Below, one piece after another: positions 23,742 through 34,867 of a DNA stretch of 64,000 nucleotides (positions are counted from its first letter, which is position 1; each line of letters begins with the position of its first letter). Under the pieces are notes generated by a model. That model saw only the letters and a program-made list of their open reading frames with translations. It ran no database searches and had not been told where the DNA came from. Location: assembly GCA_030761205.1 (NCBI GenBank), contig JAULJL010000003.1, forward strand, positions 29,456,123-29,520,122. Direction: 5' to 3'. Source of the stretch: Fremontodendron californicum (taxonomy: Eukaryota > Streptophyta > Magnoliopsida > Malvales > Malvaceae). Both the position numbers and the translations under genes were made by a program.

Positions 23742-25917
23742 TGTCATAACGTGCCAAATGCAAATTTAGCAAGCTAGACACAAACATGGAGTCGCCACTA
23801 ATCATCTAACTAGGTGTGATTAGTCACCTTTATGAATCTATTCTTCTTACAGTTATCCTAAGCTTGACTAAGGCACCCTAAAAAGAATATGTTTCGATCT
23901 ACGTTTCAGAACTTAGGTCCGGGAGTTCAGTTACGTGTGGGGAAGGATGAGCACCCCCACAACGCCTACCCTAAAGATAGTACCATATCAGTCACATAAT
24001 ATTCTAAATCGGTCTTATCTAAATGGTCTTAATCAATCCTAAGTAAATACCTATTTTCCTAATCATGTAAACTAATCTAAAAAATAAAAATAAAATCATA
24101 TAATATAATATTATATTATATTTAATCATGCAAAAATTAACAAAATAAAATCATAAAATCATGCCAATTCTTAAATCATGCAAAAACATAAAATAAAATA
24201 AAAAATCCTAATTCATGCAACGTCTAAAACATAAAATATAAATCATAAATCATGCCATAATAAAAATAAAATCATAAAATCATGCATTATCTAATTGATA
24301 AAAATAATAATATTCCTAATATCATGCAAAGTCTAAATAATAAAAATAATAATATTCCTAATATCATGCGAAGTCCTAAAAAAAATCCTAAATCATGCAT
24401 TCTAAAAAAATAAAATAAAAACCTAATCAAGCAAATCTAAAAAAATAAAAGAACCTAAATCCTTGCAAACCTAAAAAATAATATAATAAAAATATATCAT
24501 ATCTCTAAAAATAAAATAATAATAAAAAAAATAATCCTAAAATCATGCTATCTAAACAATAAAAATAATAAAAATCCTAAAATAATCAAAAAATAATAAA
24601 CAAATAATAAACATGTAATAAACAAATAATAAAATAAAATAAAAGGTTAATCATAAATATATACTTGCAATAATCAAAACAAATAAAATTAATCAAAAAT
24701 AAATAAATAAGTAATTAACAATAAAATAAATTAATCGTAATAAATAAAGTATCTAAGAAAAATAATGTTAAAACCATAATAAAATAACACATAAAAACAT
24801 AAAGAAAAACCAAATGGAAAATCAAATAAAAATATATATATATATATATATTTGCTGTACCTGTAATCTTATTGCACCGATCTTCATATATTCATGTTCA
24901 TGATCGTGCATCACTTATTCGCAAGCAATCTTAGTGTCAAAGCTGCTGAGGCAGATAACAAATACTTGGAATGCAGAGATTGGATACCGGTAATCCATGG
25001 TAAATAAATCCTTCCCCATTTTTCCGAACCAGAGGATAATCTTCTCATGTTCTGGCCGTTTTCAAGAGAAGCGGCCAATTGAAAGTTCTTCACTGAAGCA
25101 ATTGTCACTCGTCTATGGAAACTCAAGCACCAACACTGGAGTTGCTCGTGCCACCTTGGAGACTTATTTCTCAACACCAGTGCACCACTATCCTTATGAC
25201 CAGACAAAGGTCCTGATAGAATATTCTCCCTGCTTGCTGATTTTGAGTGGAAGATCGGATTTGATGGAAATACGTCCACAATGCCGAGAGAAAACTTAGC
25301 CTGGGTGGGAGATACTCCTCCCGGTCTTATCGAAGTGGCAGGGATGATATCCATAATACACTGCATCCTCCTTCGACCCCTTGAACAGAACATATTCAAT
25401 TCATATGAAATTCGCGCCATGGGGTACTTGTCGAAAGGGACTCTAGGAGAAACTTGTTTCAAATTTGCTAGCCTAGAGGAGCGACTTTTAGTCATCTTTG
25501 CACCAACATGAGAAAGCTACCATCAAAGACACTGAACTTGGTCCTTAAAAAATTTGATCTTAATTTCCTCTCTCTGAATTGTCGTATATTCCCTAAATTC
25601 TGTTCCCCTTTGTGTTGAATCCTAGGGTTGTTTAAATAGGAAAGGAAATGAGAGAATTTTAATTTAATTGGGTTTTGATTTCTGATCAGATAAGGATCCA
25701 TTCTCATCACACCTCTTAAAGTTTAAGTCTGATCCAAAGTGGAAATCTAGTTCAATCCAAACTTGTTTTCTTTTTTCATTTTCTGATTTTTACCCTTTTT
25801 TTGGTTTTTTTATTTAATTCAAAAATACTATTAAAAATTAGAATTAAAATAAAAAAATTAAACAATTAATTAAAATTAAAATGAACACTAAAGCCTAGAT
25901 AAAATTCGGTGTCTACA
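23742..25917 (-). repeat. 5' LTR of element C (2176 bp)
   Basis: It starts TGTCATAACG and ends GGTGTCTACA. 24060-24830 is extremely A-rich with scattered ATCATGCAAA words, followed by a (TA)n run at 24833-24851. 24860-25510 is distinctly less AT-rich and open in both strands. The remainder resembles the upstream ends of the other LTRs only near the terminus. Confidence 0.85.
24860..25510. other. GC-richer, open block within LTR C
   Basis: A 194-codon minus-strand frame (24911-25495) and two plus-strand frames (24997-25299, 25281-25511) overlap. None resembles a protein I know, and the long frames may simply reflect lower AT content. The block lacks an obvious counterpart in LTRs A, B and D. 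Confidence 0.4.
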
Positions 25918-26430
25918 GATGACTGATGTGTACAAATATTGGCATGAGATCATTTCTTTTGCTCTCCACGCATATCGTACTTCGGTCCGCACATCCACCG
26001 GTGCCACGCCATTTTCGCTTGTATATGGGATGGAGGCAATGCTGCCTATTGAGGTTGAAATCCCTTCACTTCATGTTTTGATGGAAGTTGGCCCAGAAGA
26101 GGCAGAATGAGTTAGAGCTCGCTATGAACAGTTGAATCTCATCGAGGAGAAAAGGCTGAAGGCAATTTGCAATGGGCAAATGTATCAGAAGAGGATGATC
26201 CGAGCCCACAACAAAAAGGTTCACCCCAGGCAATTCTGAGAGGGAGAGTTGGTATTGAGGAAAGATCTCCCTATTGTGAAAGATCCTCGTGGAAAGTGGG
26301 CTCCAAATTGGGAAGAACCCTATGTGGTGAAAAGAGCTTTTTTGGAGGAGCATTGATCTTAACTCGGATGGACAGTGATGACTTGAAAAATCTCGTAAAA
26401 GCCGATGAGTTGAAGAAATACTATGCTTGA
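25918..26430 (+). pseudogene. Tat-type integrase C-terminal fragment
   Basis: Integrase inserts retrotransposon DNA into the genome. The fragment starts inside the catalytic core at MTDVYKYWHE, continues FALHAYRTSVRTSTGATPFS and LVYGMEAMLPIEVEIPS, the block always found at the end of the Ty3-gypsy integrase core, and then a C-terminal region (YEQLNLIEEKR, GELVLRKDLPI, DPRGKWAPNWEEPY, ending LKKYYA). Breaks: an in-frame TGA at 26108, another after HPRQF near 26235, and a frameshift near 26340. The catalytic Asp residues lie upstream of the breakpoint and are not in the window. Confidence 0.9.
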
Positions 26431-27974
26431 AAAAAAAAAGTGTGATACTGTGCATATGAGAATACGAATGATTCCAAGTGCAGAAATGAAAATTCTATTA
26501 TCTATTTCCCCTAAGGATTGCTTTTCAATGAGAATATTCGTGCTTAATATGAGAAATGGCCATCTTTCATATTTCTTTCACTAAAAGAAATTATCCCTAG
26601 CTACCCCCTTTGAGCCTTAGGAATTATTTCTTTCTTTGAACCTTGATCAAGGATCACCCTCCGCACTGGGGGGCGAATGCGAGGAGAAATCTCCTTCAAA
26701 ACTCATGGCGAAATGAGCCGTCAAAAAAAGAAGAAAAAAAAATGTGAAAAAGTATGGCAAATGAAAGCCAAGAAAGAAGAAGAAACAAAAGTCAAATAAG
26801 GTAAAAGTCCAAAAAGGACGAATGTTTCGAAAAGAATCCTCATCATGAAATGATCCTTGATCTGATTACCCTCAAACACATTTTGGGCCTACTTATCCTT
26901 TCTTTCTAAACCCGAACCTTGGCCTACATTATGTGCTTTTAAAGTCCATTTTGATCAAGCATGGGTATTTAACTTGAAGGTTTTTCTTTAGATATTATCC
27001 CATCTATTGAATTATCATTTTTACCATGGAAAAATTTAGAATTCTCAGATGCATGGTGGAACACGAAAAAAAAAAAAAGAGGTTTAAGCCGAAAACTCGA
27101 AAAGGGCGACTTGAAACCGAATGGGGGACACTTGGGTTGAAAACCCGCAAAGGGCGGCCCAAGTACTGATCAAAAATTGAATCAATGCTCCGTGAAAGGG
27201 GAGAAAGTATCAAAAATTCAGAGAAAAGAAGTAAAGCTCAATCTGACGCAACTACGGAAGCCAAGAAATTACCCAAGTAAATTGCTCATTCAAAAGAAAT
27301 TTCAGGTGATTGAAGAAGGAAGGGTCCAAGATATTCCACATCTAGGGCATCTACAACCTACAACCTACAATTCCACATTTGTTTCTTGTATCCTTGATAT
27401 TCATCTCTTTTATCTGAAACATTATAGCAATAAACTTTTGTTATCTCTTTTATGACATTTGGTTGTTTCATACCATCTTTCATACATTTTGTGATGCATT
27501 TTGAGTGTTATTGAATTGAATGATGATTAGTAAACATAAAAATCTTCAAACGTAAGGATTTCTTTGTATTACTATGGAGTAGGGTTAAAATCTCAGACGA
27601 GGTTTGGAAACCATTAAAATTTGAAAACACACCAATCCTCGGTTTTGAAAAACTAGTCAAGAAGGGTAAATAATGGATGGATTGAAGTCACTGTCATGAA
27701 GTCAAACAATTTGAGGATTTCAGTGAAATCATAAGTTAGAACTCATGACAGTTTGCAAAGATGGGATGCTCATCAGGCAAGGCAAATAGTGGAAAAAATC
27801 AAAGATATTCGTCATAAAGTTTGAAAAGTCTGTGAATCTCAGTGTAATCATGGATTAAGACTTATGACATAAACATATAATTGTATTCATCTCTAGGAAA
27901 CATGCATTCTACAAGCATTTTCAAAACATGTCATCAACATCATTGCATTTGCCTAACCTTGCAGGAATCGCGGA
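26431..27974 (+). other. Post-integrase non-coding region of element D
   Basis: It has no gene. 26440-26960 is the reference block that recurs, inverted, after gag in A (about 3000-3655), B (about 45480-46170) and C (about 19860-20480). 27560-27900 has weak internal repeats around TCATGACATAAAC-like words. Confidence 0.7.
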
Positions 27975-29340
27975 GAATTTTCTTTTAAATCGAACTTTTT
28001 TTTTAAATGAGTCGAGCCCCGAGATCAACGTTGAGGTATTTTCTTTTCTTTTAAATCGAACTTGTTTTTCAAATGAGTCGAGCCCCGAGATCAACGTCGA
28101 GGTATTTTTTTACTTTTAAATCGAACTTGTTTTTCAAATGAATCGAGCCCCGAGATTAACGTCGAGGTATTTTCTTTTCTTTTAAATCGAACTTGTTTTT
28201 CAAATAAATCGAGCCCTGAGATTAAGGCCGAGGTATTTTCTTTTCTTTTAAATCGAACTTGTTTTTCAAATGAGTCGAACCTCGAGATTAACGTCGAGGT
28301 ATTTTCTTTTCTTTTAAATCAAACTTGTTTTTCAAATGAGTCGAGCCCCGAGATCAACATCGAGGTATTTTCTCTTTTTTAAATCGATGTCGGGGTATTT
28401 TCTTTTCTTTTAAATCGAACTTGTTTTTCAAATGAGTCGAGCCCCAAGATCAACGTCGAGGTATTTTTTTTCTTTTAAATCGAACTTGTTTTTCAAATGA
28501 GTTGAGCCCCAAGATCAACAATGAGGTATTTTCTTTTCTTTTAAATCGAACTTGTTTTTCAAATGAGTCGAGCCCCGAGATCAACGTCGAGGTATTTTTT
28601 TCTTTTAAATCGAACTTGTTTTTCAAATGAGTCGAGCCCCAAGATCAACATCGAGGTATTTTTTCTTATTTTAAATCGAACATGTTTTTCAAATGAGTCG
28701 AGCCCCGAGATTAACGTCGAGGTATTTTTCTCTTCTTTTAAATCGAACTTGTTTTTCAAATGAGTCGAGCCTCGAAATTAACGTAGAGGTATATTTTTTA
28801 CTTTTAAATCGAACTTGTTTTTCAAATGAGTTGAGCCCCGAGATTAACGTCGAGGTATTTTCTCTTCTTTTAAATCGAACTTATTTTTCAAATGAGTCAA
28901 GCCCCGAGATTAACGTCGAGGTACTTTCTCTTCTTTTAAATCGAACTTGTTTTTCAAATAAGTCGAGCCCCGAGATTAACGTCAAGGTACTTTTTCTTCT
29001 TTTAAATCGAACTTGTTTTTCAAATGAGTCGAGCCTCGAGATTAACGTCGAGGTATTTTCTTTGCTTTTAAATTGAACTTGTTTTTCAAATGATTCGAGC
29101 CCCGAGATTGATGTCGAGGTATTTTCTTTGTTTTTAAATCGAACTTGTTTTTCAAATGAGTCGAGCCCCAAGATCAATGTCTAGGTATTTTCTTTTAAAT
29201 CGAACTTGTTTTCAAGATGAGTCGAGCCTCGGGATCACCGTCGAGGTATTGCTTTTAGTTCCAAAATTCGAATTCGTTCCCTTGAGACGAATCGAGCCTT
29301 GGTATCGCAGTCAAGGTATTTTCAATTCAAGACCTAAATC
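27975..29340. repeat. Tandem array in the 3' region of element D (unit about 66-68 bp, about 19 copies)
   Basis: Units contain TCGAACTTGTTTTTCAAATG, then AGTCGAGCCCCGAGATCAAC and GTCGAGGTATTTT. Copies are regular with point changes and one half unit near 28380-28400. Single relics of the same unit occur in the 3' regions of B (about 42228-42300, 42687-42750) and A (about 745-785), where other units were amplified instead. Confidence 0.92.
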
Positions 29341-29465
29341 TTTTATCTTTTGTTTTACTTTAAAAACTTTTGAAAAAAATCCCTCTTTTTTTGCGAGCAG
29401 CCTCTATACCCGGACAAAAGGGTTGTCTATTGGTCTTTGCCGTATTCCTGATTCTCAGCAACAGT

Positions 29466-29479
29466 CAAAGAGGGGTAGC
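29466..29479 (+). other. Polypurine tract of element D
   Basis: CAAAGAGGGGTAGC stands directly before the LTR start TGTAGACACC. Confidence 0.85.
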
Positions 29480-29599
29480 TGTAGACACCTAATTTTGTCC
29501 AGGCCCCCTAAACAAGGTGATTTTCTCTTTTCGACTCCCCGGATTGCAAAGAATCTTCCCTTATTCTGATAATGGGTCTCCAAGACTTTAATTCGAAGG

Positions 29600-29690
29600 T
29601 CAAAGCAAAAAAGTCAACTTCAAAAAAAGTCAACTCCAAAAAAGTCAACCCCAAAAAGTCAACCACTGAAAAAGTCAACTTTTAGTCAAA
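29600..29690 (-). promoter_or_regulatory. Cluster of AGTCAAC (W-box-like) motifs in LTR D
   Basis: Five AGTCAAC plus GGTCAAA and AGTCAAA occur in 90 bp. Read on the minus strand these are TTGACT/TTGACC. It corresponds to the TTGACTT clusters of LTRs A and B, in the same place relative to the LTR start. Confidence 0.5.
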
Positions 29691-30289
29691 ATCAAGATTC
29701 GAAGTTGAATTGAACAACGGTGAAAGAATTTTGATAATCAGAGGTCTACAACGAAAGATAGAGAGTTTGAAAGACAGGTTGGAAAATTCAGTGTAGGGAA
29801 AATACCTAATTTCGAATATTTGGGAAAAAGTGCGTAAACGATCAAATTGGACGAATTTGGGGGTCCAAATGGATTAAGATCAATAAATATGGATGTTGAA
29901 AGGTCCAATTTTGAAGCGGAGTTGAAGGAAGATATGGTTTGAAGAGAAAAAGGAAAATAAGAATTTAATGAATAAATAAGAAATTCACAGATTTGGGGAA
30001 GACTGCAAAGATGACCTGATTCGGTGAAACTGAAGCCCCAGTTGATAAAGGATAAATAAACAAAAATATATCAAGTCCTAGTTTGAAGTGGATCCTAAGG
30101 AAAAGCCGGTTGGAGGAAAAATGGAGAAACAAGAAAATTCCCAATATTGAGAAAAGGGAAAAGCTAAATCAGAGAGGAATTTGGATGTAAAAATTGGGCG
30201 TTTTCGGACCAACTCCAATTCAATATATGACAAAGGAAGTGGAAAACAAAATCTGGAAATCGAGACCGTTTTGAGTAAAACCAAGGTTT

Positions 30290-31030
30290 GGGGGGTAAAG
30301 GACAATTTTGGAAAATCTGGAAAAAATAGGAAACGAGCTCGGAAAATTATGAGACTTCCAGATCTGAATTTTATATTTTATGGAAGGGATTGGAGAAGAA
30401 AAATCCGGAATCGAAACTCAAAAAAAAAAGGCAAAGTTCAGGTGCACTAATCCAAAATTTAAAGAGAAAATTTTGAGCAAAATAGGAAACGAGCTCGAAA
30501 AATTATGAAAACTTCCAGATCTGAATTTTATATTTTATAGAAGGGATTGGAGAATAAAATTTCGGAATCGGAGCTCAAATGAAAAAAAGCAAAGTTCGGG
30601 TGCACTAATCCGAAATTCCAAGAGAAAATTCTAGGAAAAATAGGAAACGAGCTCGGAAAATTATGAAAACTTCTAGATCTGAATTTTATAGTTTTTGGAA
30701 GGGATTGGAGAATAAAAATTTGGAATCGAAGCTCAAATAAAAAAAGACAAAGTTCGGGTGCACTTATCCGAAATTCCAAGAGAAAATTTCGAGAAAAATA
30801 GGAAATGAGCTCAGAAAATTATCAAAACTTTCAGATGAGTTTTATATTTTATGGAAGGGATTGGAGAATAAAAATCCAAAATCGGAGCTCAAATGGAAAA
30901 AGATAAAGTTTGTGAGACACTACACTGAAACTTTAGAGAAAAATCTGGGAAAAATAGAATCCAAGCTCGAAAAAATATGAAAACCTCCAGAACTGAGTTT
31001 TATATTGATGCAATGAATTGGAAAAAAAAA
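30290..31030. repeat. Tandem units of about 156 bp in LTR D
   Basis: AATAGGAAACGAGCTCGGAA-type and GAATTTTATATTTTATGGAA blocks recur about every 156 bp, four to five times. They are equivalent to the repeats at 13365-13930 and 40843-41260 in opposite orientation. Confidence 0.75.
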
Positions 31031-33339
31031 TCCAAAATTGGGGTCAATTTGTAATTAAATTAAGTTTGGGGGCCAAAATGCAATTTTACCAAAGAAACCG
31101 AAAAGGGTCATTTTGCAAATAAAAAAAGAGGAATGATCCCAGGCCATTTTCGGTCAGCCCTTGGATGAAGGTGGGAGTGTGATCATCTTGAATCAAATGG
31201 CCAAGGTTGAATAGCAAGATGACAATTTTAAAAGGACAAGATTCTCCACTATTTTGCCTACATGGCATTTTAGACCAATGGGAGGTCTCCAAATTGCAAA
31301 GCCATGTGAAGGCCATGTGAAGAGCATGTGAAGGCTATGAGATGATGCCAAGTAGGATAAAGAGTGCCATGTAGAAGGATATTTTGGTAGTAGCCTCCAT
31401 GATCATGACAAATGGCATAGATATTTTGTAGAGATAGGAGACACAAATGGTTGAGGTGGATTTATTGGCCAATGGGAGGTTGAGAAACCCTTAATTTAAG
31501 GGAAGCATCATGCCAATAGGTGACAAGAAGCCTTAATTTAAGGGAAGCACCATGCAAAAAAGAGACAAGAGGCCTAAATTTAAGGAAAGCATCATGCAAG
31601 GAGGGGACATTTTTAGCCATGTGGCAAAGGATGTTGGGAGAGCATGTAAGGCATGACAAGGGTAAAAAAGTAAAACACACACACTCTCAAATAGGGGTGG
31701 TCGGCCAAGGAGAAATGAAAAGGAGGAATTCATTTTTTCTTAAGGTATTTCACTAGACTCTTGAGAGAAAAGAAGGAAGAAAAAGAAAAGAGATGAGATG
31801 AGGAAAATTGAGAGAGCTTGATTTGGAAAGCAATTTCTAGGTAGCTATCACCTCCCTTCTTCTTCTTTAATATTTTTCTTTGATATTATGATCCTTTTCC
31901 CTCTTGTTTCTATGTGATTTGTTAACTTTTTGTTGAATAAAAAGTTTTTCAAAAATAAATTTAAAAGGTTTTCTATCCTTTATTCCTCATTCTTTATCAA
32001 ATAACCAAGTTTGAAAAATTCTTTTACATATTCTTGTGCTAGCAGAAATCTAGCTAGTTGTTTTTGTGCTTGTTCTTGCTTGATCATTCTTGCTTGTTTG
32101 TTTGTTCATATTGTGGGCTGTAAAATCATGCATTTCATGACATTTTCAACTAGGATTTTGGCCAAGATCAACCAATGATCTCAAGTCAAAAATCCCTTGC
32201 CTATACTAGTTGAAAGAGTGATAGTTTAGATTGGGTATTGTGACTTTGGGATTTTTTTTTTCACTACTCATCTTTGGTCAAAATAAAATGATTTTTTACC
32301 ACATGCAGTAGACATTTAGAGGATGCCATGGTATTTTTTTAAGATTTTTTTTTACCATGGTTGAAAAAATGGCTTTTGACAAAGCAGTTTTTAATTCACT
32401 ATTCTGACTTTGGTAAAAAATCGGTAAGGTATCCTTGGCCCAAAAATTAAGCTGATTTTTCCCATGGAGATCATCATGTTCTAGGTCTACACTAATTTTC
32501 CCATAAATTTTTGAATTTTTTAAGAAGGGTAAAAAATCATTTTTTTAAAACTGGTTGTGGGAGTCAGATTTGTTTTTAAGAACTAATAATTTTCTGTTTT
32601 TGTTAGTTTACAAAGGGGGTTGATTTTGGACATTAGTTACTGTCTTAGGTTGATTTCCATGTCATTTAAAAAATAAATTTTGATTTTATAAAAATCGGAT
32701 CAAAGGTGGTCAACCCGGGTTCCAAAACTGGGGAAACTAGAGCCTTTTTCTAAGGGGTATTCGGCCATGGCTTATTTCCATCAAGAAAATCCAATTATTC
32801 TTAAACCCGAGCCCAAAGTCTTACGATTTTTGAAAATCCAATTTAAGTTTCTTCCAAAGGTAGTTGGATACCTTCTTAGGTATATGGATGTCCTTACTTC
32901 AAGGGAGAAATACATCTTCATACATTGCATATTTTAAAATGTTTTTACTTAATTTGGCATAAAAACGTATTTTTCGATTTCCTAAACATTTGGCGAGAAT
33001 TAGTTCCCAATCTTTGCCGAGTTTGCCGGGGAGGTTAGGAAATTATTCAACACACGTGTTTATGGAATCGAAACGTATGGTTTTCGTTTTACTCGGAATC
33101 ATGTAAATGTCATATGAAAGAATTATTTTCCAAGCTTTGCCTGGTTTGCTGGGGAGTATGGTAAGATTTTTTCGACATATGCCATTTATGTGATTCCTCA
33201 CATGAAAAATCAATTTCAGAATGACGATGTGTGCATATTCCATGATATCTACATTTGTCATCTTAATTATGAAAATTCTATGTTCATGAATATTCCATGT
33301 TGATGACATTTTATATCCATGTTGCTAGTGTGATTATGA

Positions 33340-34110
33340 ATATTGTATGATGATGTCATTTTGTGATTTTTGCCATGTCAAGCATGTCATGTCATGTCAT
33401 TCATACATATGTTATGTTATGTCATTTAGATCTTGCCATGTCAAGCATATGTTATTCATACGTATGCTATGTCATTTAGATTTTCCATGTCAAGCATGCC
33501 ATGTCATTCATACATATGCTATGTCATTTAGATATTGCCACGTCAAGCATGTCATGTCATTCATACATATGCTATGTCATTTAGATCTTGCCATGTCAAG
33601 CATATGTTATTCATACGTATGCTATGTCATTTAGATTTTCCATGTCAAGCATGCCATGTCATTCATACATATGCTATGTCATTTAGATCTTGCCACGTCA
33701 AGCATGTCATGTCATTCATACATATGCTATGTCATTTAGATCTTGCCATGTCAAGCATGCCATGTCATTCATGCATATGCTATGTCATTTAGTTCTTGCC
33801 ATGTCAAGCATGCCATGTCATTCATGCATATGCTATGTCATTTAGATCTTGCCATGTTAAGCATGCCATGTCATTCATACATATGCTATGTCATTTAGAT
33901 TTTTCCATGTCAAGCATACCATGTCATTCATTCGCATTCCATGTCATTCATACATATACTATGTCATTTAGATCTTGCATGTCAAGGATGCTATGTCATT
34001 CATACATATGCTATGTAATTTAGGTTTTGCCGTGTCAAGCATGCCATGTCATTCATTCATATGCCATATCATTCATTCATGTGCCATGTCATCTAGATTA
34101 TGCAATGTCA
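33340..34110. repeat. 53-bp minisatellite in LTR D
   Basis: Units contain CATGTCATTCATACATATGC, TATGTCATTTAGATCTTGCC and ATGTCAAGCATGC, about 14 copies. The inverse copy of this array is in LTR fragment E (about 35500-36060). Met/Cys/His-rich plus-strand frames here are repeat by-products. Confidence 0.88.
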
Positions 34111-34867
34111 GGATAAATATGCATGTTGTTTAATTTTTGTCTTAGTAATATTTTTTCATATTTATGATCATTTTTTATGATTTCAAAATACATGAAAAAT
34201 AAATATTATTTTTTAAAACAAGATTATTCCCGAGTTAAAATAATTCATGAGTTTTTTGTTGGGTATGCCGGGGAGAATATCATCAATTATCATTAACGAC
34301 GGAATATCTTTTTTCAAAAAATGAGGGTGATTCGGAGAATTTCAAAATCAAGAAAAAATTCTGAGTTTGTCGAGAAACATGGGAAATTTTATGTTAATAA
34401 ATTTCGGATCATTTTCAAATAAAATATGATTGTTTTTTAAGGGAATTATTTTTAAACACCAAATTTAAAATTGAATTTCACCAACACTTAAAATAACACA
34501 TGACTAATAAGGTACCATTTTATACGGGCGTTGTGGGGGTGCTAATCCTTTCCCGCACGTAACCGACTCCCGAACCCACACTTGTTTTCTCTGGTTAAAA
34601 GCGCAGACTTCAAAATTGGATTTAAAAAATGTTTTAATTAATTTTAAAATGTTTTATTAAATCGGTTTTAATAGGTAGCCGATCACACCTAGCCCAAAAA
34701 AGATTGGTGGCGACTCCATTTCTTTGTCGAGATTGTTTCCAAACCCTCCATTTCATTTAAGAGGAATTAAGTCATCTTTTTCCTCTATTTTTTTTTCAAT
34801 GTCACACTTTAACGAGTCGATGTCCCGCGATGGGGCGTTCTTCGGATTTTTTTTAAGGTTGCGACTG

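Larger units (their letters stand above)
18834..25917 (-). mobile_element. Element C: pol-less Tat-type retrotransposon, 5' part (right end)
   Basis: Minus strand. A 2176-bp 5' LTR (23742-25917), an Arg-tRNA primer site, a leader, a decayed gag and 3' non-coding sequence are seen. The left end is cut by the copia LTR. Beyond the gag stop the sequence passes within about 0.4 kb into blocks homologous to post-integrase sequence of element D, so C, like A and B, lacks pol. The right end inserts into the integrase gene of element D at 25917/25918. The LTR is less than half the length of those of A and B and shares with them mainly the termini and primer-site side. Confidence 0.85.
25918..34867 (+). 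mobile_element. Element D: Tat/Ogre-type retrotransposon, 3' part, plus strand
   Basis: Only the end of pol (integrase), the 3' region, the polypurine tract and one LTR remain in the window; the 5' part was displaced by element C at 25917/25918. It is the one Tat copy here with visible pol, and so shows what A, B and C have lost. Its LTR ends at about 34867 against an inverted LTR fragment. Confidence 0.85.
29480..34867 (+). repeat. 3' LTR of element D (about 5.4 kb)
   Basis: It starts TGTAGACACCTAATTTTGTC and runs to AAGGTTGCGAC, one or two bases short of the expected GCGACA end. From its start it has AGTCAAC motifs (29600-29690), units of about 156 bp (30290-31030), a stretch with CCTTAATTTAAGGGAAGCA repeated (31490-31600), a 53-bp array (33340-34110) and the conserved primer-side block (34500-34867). 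Confidence 0.88.

Noticed and set aside
25918..26430. Integrated pararetrovirus (caulimovirid) sequence
   Set aside because: The block is integrase, which caulimovirids lack, and it is followed by a Tat-type 3' region, polypurine tract and LTR.
28693..29076. Repetitive open frames on both strands in element D array
   Set aside because: By-products of the 66-68 bp tandem repeat; both strands are open at once.
33347..34023. Met/Cys/His-rich plus-strand frames that could look like metal-binding proteins
   Set aside because: They translate the 53-bp LTR minisatellite; frames shift between units.
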